A DNA stretch of 64,000 bases from Ypsolopha sequella (lineage: Eukaryota > Arthropoda > Insecta > Lepidoptera > Ypsolophidae): positions 6,609,977 through 6,673,976 of the forward strand of contig OW203989.1 in assembly GCA_934047225.1 (NCBI GenBank), in the 5' to 3' direction. Shown piece by piece: positions 59,470-64,000 of the stretch (its first letter is position 1; each line of letters opens with the position of its first letter). The position numbers and the translations under genes were made by a program. The notes under the pieces were generated by a model. It had not been told where the DNA came from. It made no database searches and was given only the letters and a program-made list of their open reading frames with translations.

Positions 59470-60249
59470 CTAAAACCTCTCACGACTTTTGTGAATGTCA
59501 TGAGTTGAATGCTCTGAGTCCGTGTGAGAGCCGACAATGTGAAATGAATTGACCTGATTCGTGGGTGAGGTATGTAAACTTTCGAAAGGTCCTATTAATG
59601 TAAAATCGAATATCGTGCCGAAGGCTATGGGCTTGCCAGGGCCGAGCGAAACCTTGGTTCCGTCTAACACTTGACCAAGAACGTCAGATCCTAGTATTAG
59701 ATCAACCGGAGCTGGTGTGTGGTATTCTCGATCAGCAAGAGGAATCGGTGGGTGACCTGTTAACTGAGTGAGATCTGGAACCTTTTCTAACGGTAGGTAC
59801 CCAGTTACGTTCTTCAATATATGGGCTGTGGCCGTGATCGTAGGTGTGTCACGGTGAGTAGGTCGGCATACAATTGTGATTGATGCCTTTGAGTTTTGTG
59901 TGTGCTGATTTCCAACTCCTGCGATTTTTAGAGATGTATGTTTTAATGGTAAATTTAAAATTCTGGCCATGCGCTGAGAACAAAGAGTCAGCATACTTCC
60001 ACAGTCTAACAGGGCTCGTGCTGAGTGAAATTGACCATGTACGTCTGCTATTTTAAGTGAGACGGTTGGCAACAAAATTGGTGTGTTAGTGACGTTCACT
60101 ACACGTTGTGCGGAGTTACAGGAATTCTCTGTTGGAGTTGAAGTCATTGAGTGAAAATGAGCTGAGTGTGTATGTGATGAGTGTGTGTGTGATGAGTGTG
60201 CTGAGTACTGGTCGTCCTCGCCTTCATAGTGCTCTGTTATTGTAGGTAG
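59470..60249 (-). pseudogene. pro: BEL aspartic protease (DUF1758-like)
   Basis: This region is in the same frame as gag, separated only by the TGA at 60250-60252, and ends at a TAG (59470-59472). The protease core includes ARALLDCGSMLTLCSQ (Asp about 48 residues after the Met at 60147) and DLILGSDVLGQVLDG. The retroviral-type protease cleaves the Gag-Pol polyprotein inside the particle. The triplet after the catalytic Asp is DCG rather than the usual DSG or DTG, which would probably impair activity. A His/Ser-rich linker (HSSHTHSSHTHSAHFHS) joins gag and protease. It is made only if the gag stop is bypassed. Confidence 0.85.
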
Positions 60250-61839
60250 TCACTGTTGCCTACCTACCCGAGACCTACTTGGCGATCGCGATTGAGTGGG
60301 TGGGTTGGGACGGGACGTGTATGCCTGTGTAGCATGTGCCGAATGGTGTTGAGGCTCATGCGCTGAGCGCTGTCTGGGCTGCTCACGTAGAGACGGAGGC
60401 AGCAAATGAGCAGATGAGCGTGTCGGAGACATGGCCCCATGGCGATGCAGTGAAGTGTGGTGGTCAGTCCGCCCACACTCCTTGCATGCACGTGTAGACC
60501 TGCACTCGTTCTCATAGTGAGGACCCATACAGCGCTGACAGCGGTTGCGCGCTTGAATAAAGTCCCAACGACCTTGAACTGGCTGGTTGTTGAACTCTGG
60601 GCAGGCGATGAGTTTGTGTCCCCTATTCTTGCAGTATGGACACGGCATGCCACCAGAAGGGGAGACGGAAGAGGTTTGAGCCGTGTAATCTAGCTGACGA
60701 GCGGATGATGAGGACGGTTGGGCCGAGTAGGTTAGGGCGTCACCGAATGCCAAGAACGGCCTATGGGGAGCAGGTTGAGGAGAGCGATATTCTTGCCGGC
60801 TCCTAAGCGGAGCTATGGGGTGGAATTCTCGAGTAGCCGTATAAGACTGACGGGAACCTCGAGTGGGCTGAACCAGCTGATTGAGCTGAGCGAGCCTTCC
60901 TGAAGGGCCGAGCCGTGCTGATGAATGAGCATCCTGTGACGCAAGGGACGAAGACTCATTCTCTTTGCAGCGCGCGTGCTCTTCCAAGAACTCAATGAGG
61001 TTAGCCAGAGTGGGCAGAGTTGGCTGAGACCCGTACTTCCGCTCGAAGAGAGTACGGAGCTCACCTTGGAGTTTTCGTACCACTATAGATACGAAGACAT
61101 AATCTGACTCCTTCATGGGCAGATCTAAATTTAAAAGAGCGCTTTGCGCTGATATGAGCGGTGTTAAAAATAAAGCGCGGATATTTGAACGAGCGTCAAT
61201 TTGTGGCAGCCCTAGAATTATATCCACAAATCGATCTATGAGAACACGACGGTTCTCATAGCGCCTGGTGAGAATTTCCATCGCCACTGCATAATTCTCA
61301 TTAGTGGGCTGAAGAGACACCATGCTGAGTGCTTCACCTGTAAGAGAGCCGAGCAGATAATGATGCTTGACGGCATCAGAAACAGTAGCCATTTCTCCGA
61401 TGAGGCTTCGGAAAATGGCTATGAATGAAGGCCAATCTTCTATTTTGGACGAAAATTTGGGCATTGAGATCTTGGGCAAGACCGTCGACGATAGGCTTGA
61501 GGTACTTGGGCTGGATGGAGACTCTGTGACGGGAAGCGCTGATGCCACACTCAACCGCTGGGATGCTACTACGACCTCCTCGTAGTCATTTATCGCCGTC
61601 TGATAATTCACCGTATAAGCGGCCTCAATATCTTTGGCCAGATCCTCGTCCTCGAGAATGTCGTAATACACATCCTCCAGTTTCTTCCGGTACGCCTCTA
61701 GTCTAAGATACCGTCCCGTAAAATCTTCGACACAGTACTTAGTTCTGTCGCCCGCCGCGACAGCTAAGCCTATTTCCTTCAAGTTGGCAATAGCCTTAAC
61801 TGCTTCGCGAAATATGGCCGCTTGCTTCTTTGAAGGCAT
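60250..61839 (-). CDS. gag: BEL Gag polyprotein
   Basis: This is an intact 529-codon frame from ATG (61839) to TGA (60250-60252), the longest undamaged gene in the window. Residues about 120-290 form the BEL gag core (DUF1759-like: PKISMPKFSSKIEDWPSFI). The C-terminal part has three zinc-knuckle-like clusters: C400-x2-C-x4-H-x4-C413, C434/C437/H441/C446, and C452/C455 with His 460-465. A basic Ser/Arg-rich end follows. Gag packages the RNA into the virus-like particle in the cytoplasm. The protein starts MPSKKQAAIF with no signal peptide. The stop context is cag-TGA-cta and the frame continues open into the protease. Confidence 0.92.
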   Translation of the reverse strand: MPSKKQAAIFREAVKAIANLKEIGLAVAAGDRTKYCVEDFTGRYLRLEAYRKKLEDVYYDILEDEDLAKDIEAAYTVNYQTAINDYEEVVVASQRLSVASALPVTESPSSPSTSSLSSTVLPKISMPKFSSKIEDWPSFIAIFRSLIGEMATVSDAVKHHYLLGSLTGEALSMVSLQPTNENYAVAMEILTRRYENRRVLIDRFVDIILGLPQIDARSNIRALFLTPLISAQSALLNLDLPMKESDYVFVSIVVRKLQGELRTLFERKYGSQPTLPTLANLIEFLEEHARCKENESSSLASQDAHSSARLGPSGRLAQLNQLVQPTRGSRQSYTATREFHPIAPLRSRQEYRSPQPAPHRPFLAFGDALTYSAQPSSSSARQLDYTAQTSSVSPSGGMPCPYCKNRGHKLIACPEFNNQPVQGRWDFIQARNRCQRCMGPHYENECRSTRACKECGRTDHHTSLHRHGAMSPTRSSAHLLPPSLREQPRQRSAHEPQHHSAHATQAYTSRPNPPTQSRSPSRSRVGRQQ

Positions 61840-63240
61840 TTTAATGTTGAAAATGAGTTATTAAAACTTGAGCGTTACTAATTCTAACGTGCGGATAGCT
61901 TGTAACTTGCGCGGGCCGAAGTAACAAAGTTTATGTTCAAACGGAACACGGAACTCTTAAATAAACACGACAGAGAAAAAAAAAAAAAAATTTTTTTTAA
62001 CAACCTGTATATGAGCTGATAAACCAACGTGGAACACCCTATATGTGTACCATAAACAATAAGAGCAGAGAAAAGAAGAAAAAAAAATGTTTACTATATT
62101 TGTGCTATATGTACCCCGTTAAAGAGCAGGCAATAACACGAAAAAACTGTCCGGCAATCTATTACTGCGACACGAGATTACCGTAACACAAAATATCGAA
62201 AAGGGCTGATGAACTTGTTCACTTTTATGTTATTTGCCTTGAAATCATGTGCCGACAATACGCGTTAGTTCTTGCTTACACGACAGTACATTTACAACAA
62301 AAACATCTACAACCGTTTTAGAGCAGTCGTGATAAGTTCTATTTATAGAACAAAATATCTACCTACTTCTTTGAGTGCGTAAACAAACAAAGAATGTATT
62401 TACCTGGCAGAAATCGGTTCTAAATGAGTGGACAATCCAATGATGCAAATCAAGCTTTGGTAATACGTAACGTAATAACGTATGTATACGTATATACGAA
62501 ACAAAAGTAAATTTATACTCGCACCAAAAACAATATCTCGCAAAATACGAAAACTATCTTTGACAGTGGGTAGATTTACACCTCTCCGCGGGTAAAAATT
62601 GGGTAAAAATTGGTAAATTGGGTCGGGATTTACATATAAACAATGGTACCTAACAGTGTTGAGCAAAAAGCTGACTATGAGTTTAATTAATTTTACGTAT
62701 GGGGTTTATAAGGGCTGATAATTAATCCCTGGGAGTGACGGAGGGGGGTTTAATAAAGGAATCTAGTGGACTGTAACAAACAATTGGGCTGAATGGATAA
62801 CCAATTCCAGAACACAAGATAAGGTGTCAAATTAATACCCGGCAGGGGGTCTATAAAATTTTGTTATTTGTTTAAACAGAATGGGTGATCCAAAAGGATA
62901 TAATTATATTATCTGAGCTGAATAATAATAATAAACGGGATGAAAGTGAGTTTATTCTGTGGCGGGGGCGGGGGGGGGCCGGTTCTATACAGATAAATGG
63001 AATGTTCTAGGCGGCGCGGGCGCGGTAATGACCTACCCGAAATAGGTATTCGAGACCACAAAATATTTTTTGCCGGAAAAAGGGCCGGGGAGTGGGCCAA
63101 AATATGTAACCGGGTGAAAATGGACTGTAGTAAATCGACGGGGGCTGGTTTACTAACGGTTCGAAGGATCAAAAATTTTCGATGACGGACTCGAAGGACC
63201 AGAAATTTTCCGCTCGAGGGACCAAAAATTTTCGAAATTT
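61840..63240 (-). other. BEL 5' leader
   Basis: About 1.4 kb lie between the primer-binding site and gag, long for the group. It contains a G-run near 62965 and a block (62655-62762) repeated inverted outside the element. A consensus donor-like CAG/GTAAAT occurs on the minus strand near 62400. No coding region was recognised. Confidence 0.6.
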
Positions 63241-63251
63241 TCGAAGGACCA
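63158..63251 (-). promoter_or_regulatory. Primer-binding site within an array of similar motifs
   Basis: On the minus strand TGGTCCTTCGA (63251-63241), five bases after the LTR, is complementary to the 3' end of animal tRNA-Tyr (…TCGAAGGA-CCA). Three variants follow at 63214, 63191 and 63161 (tcgaaggacc-like on plus), spaced 23-30 bp and linked by aaaattttc. Confidence 0.65.
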
Positions 63252-63256
63252 AAATA

Positions 63257-63524
63257 TGTAACCGCGAGGTTACAGGAATGCAGAGCTGATGGGATTTGAG
63301 TAAAATGGATGAGTTGACACGGGAGAATTGTGGGTGAACTAACCTTTGTTCTGGATGGTTGACGGCGAATGCGCCGCGTGGCGTCCCTCCTTGTTGGGCT
63401 GATTGAGCTGGCGCCTTGGGCAGGGATGAGCAGGATGTCTTGGTTCGTGGAGTAATGTGAACACAACACTGGTATGAGCACAAGGTACGCGAGATTTGTT
63501 GTGTCGGCGGCGCGAGTGTGTGCA
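63257..63524 (-). repeat. BEL 5' LTR
   Basis: Differs from 51075-51342 at two positions. Its outer (minus 5') edge at 63524 adjoins inverted element sequence, so the LTR may be truncated here. Confidence 0.85.
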
Positions 63525-63650
63525 TCCCATCAGCTCTGCATTCCTTTATTAAACCCCCCTCCGTCACTCCCAGGGATTAATTATCAGCCCTTATAAACCC
63601 CATACGTAAAATTAATTAAACTCATAGTCAGCTTTTTGCTCAACACTGTT
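63525..63650 (+). repeat. Inverted copy of BEL leader and LTR fragment
   Basis: The stretch tcccatcagctctgcattcc is the inverse of LTR bases near 63276-63296. It runs straight into the inverse of 62655-62762 (from tttattaaacccccctccgt to gctcaacactgtt). Confidence 0.8.
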
Positions 63651-64000
63651 TATAATTTCGTCGTTTGCTTTCAGTTTATCGAGTAGGGGCTCGTTTGAAA
63701 ACTCTCTTTGAAACTTCAAACTTGAAAGATTTTACAGTTTTATATCCCATTGCTGAAGAAGAAATGTGTGGAAAAGTGGTGGAAAATCATCAATCCTCCA
63801 TCCATCCTTAATTTCCAGACGGAATGGTTTAAAAAGTTGCAAAAGCATGTTAAATATCTTTTAAAAAGTGTTTAAAAATGTAATAAAACATATAAAAAAA
63901 AACAAAAGCAAATTTTTTGGTAAATTGGTAAATTGTTTTTGGTAAATTGGGCGAGTTACAGGTATAATTTAATATTAAACTGTCATCAGTGTGAGGGCAA
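63651..64000. other. AT-rich flank
   Basis: No coding region was recognised. The word ttggtaaattg, present near 62600-62615 in the leader, recurs at 63918-63950. Confidence 0.4.

Larger units (their letters stand above)
51075..63524 (-). mobile_element. BEL/Pao LTR retrotransposon, defective
   Basis: Gag, protease, reverse transcriptase, RNase H and integrase follow one another on the minus strand between two nearly identical 268-bp repeats. The order protease-RT-RNase H-integrase, the gag DUF1759-like and protease DUF1758-like domains, and the FVDD reverse-transcriptase box identify the BEL/Pao group. Without its two large insertions it would be about 7.8 kb, normal for the group. No target duplication is seen: bases next to the two LTRs do not match, and the 5' LTR flank is a rearranged piece of the element. 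It sits in a repeat that also occurs at 47014-47090. Confidence 0.92.

Overview
The window looks like gene-poor nuclear DNA of an insect, most probably a moth or butterfly. It is AT-rich, has no bacterial-type gene organisation, and consists almost entirely of dispersed repeats. The lepidopteran call rests on repeats that I recognise from moth and butterfly genomes: the family that starts with gtgcgagtcggactcg and ends with tacggaaccctaaaaa, a tRNA-Lys-derived SINE, and LINE remnants with RHVERMNE and GRPPARWTDDL phrases. No complete host protein-coding gene could be supported. The best host-gene signal is a GC-richer candidate first exon on the minus strand near 43.13-43.5 kb, with a start codon 17 nt before a consensus splice donor.

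Layout. From 0 to 9 kb there are degraded fold-back (MITE-like) repeats and one long composite repeat (3.2-7.5 kb) that contains a 1.75-kb inverted repeat. A short, internally deleted relative of that composite lies at 30.7-31.15 kb. From 9 to 16 kb there is a cluster of DNA-transposon remnants. Three hAT-type elements there keep their 8-bp target duplications (11172-11620, 12517-12768, 14067-15109), and the last still carries the C-terminal dimerisation end of a transposase. From 16 to 50 kb the DNA is a patchwork of MITEs, often nested, LINE 3' remnants, tRNA-derived SINEs, a fourth hAT element (32680-33187) and minisatellites.

The only sizeable coding block is a BEL/Pao LTR retrotransposon on the minus strand between two 268-bp repeats (63257-63524 and 51075-51342) that differ at two positions. 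Reading down the minus strand, the order is LTR, a primer-binding site matching the tRNA-Tyr 3' end (part of a small array of similar motifs), a 5' leader, gag, aspartic protease, reverse transcriptase, RNase H, integrase and LTR. The copy is defective. It has in-frame stops at the gag end (TGA), after the protease (TAG) and near the integrase end (TAA), a frameshift in the integrase tail, a 691-bp P-element-like insertion in the reverse transcriptase, and a 3.95-kb non-coding insertion between reverse transcriptase and RNase H. The outer flank of its 5' LTR is an inverted copy of its own leader, which suggests a rearranged or self-integrated copy.

No previously undescribed functional system is evident. 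The most interesting points are the retroelement's possible readthrough stop, PBS-like array and self-inversion, several TTAA-flanked MITE families with unrelated ends, SINEs with exchanged tails, and nested insertions for which an unoccupied paralogous copy is present in the same window.
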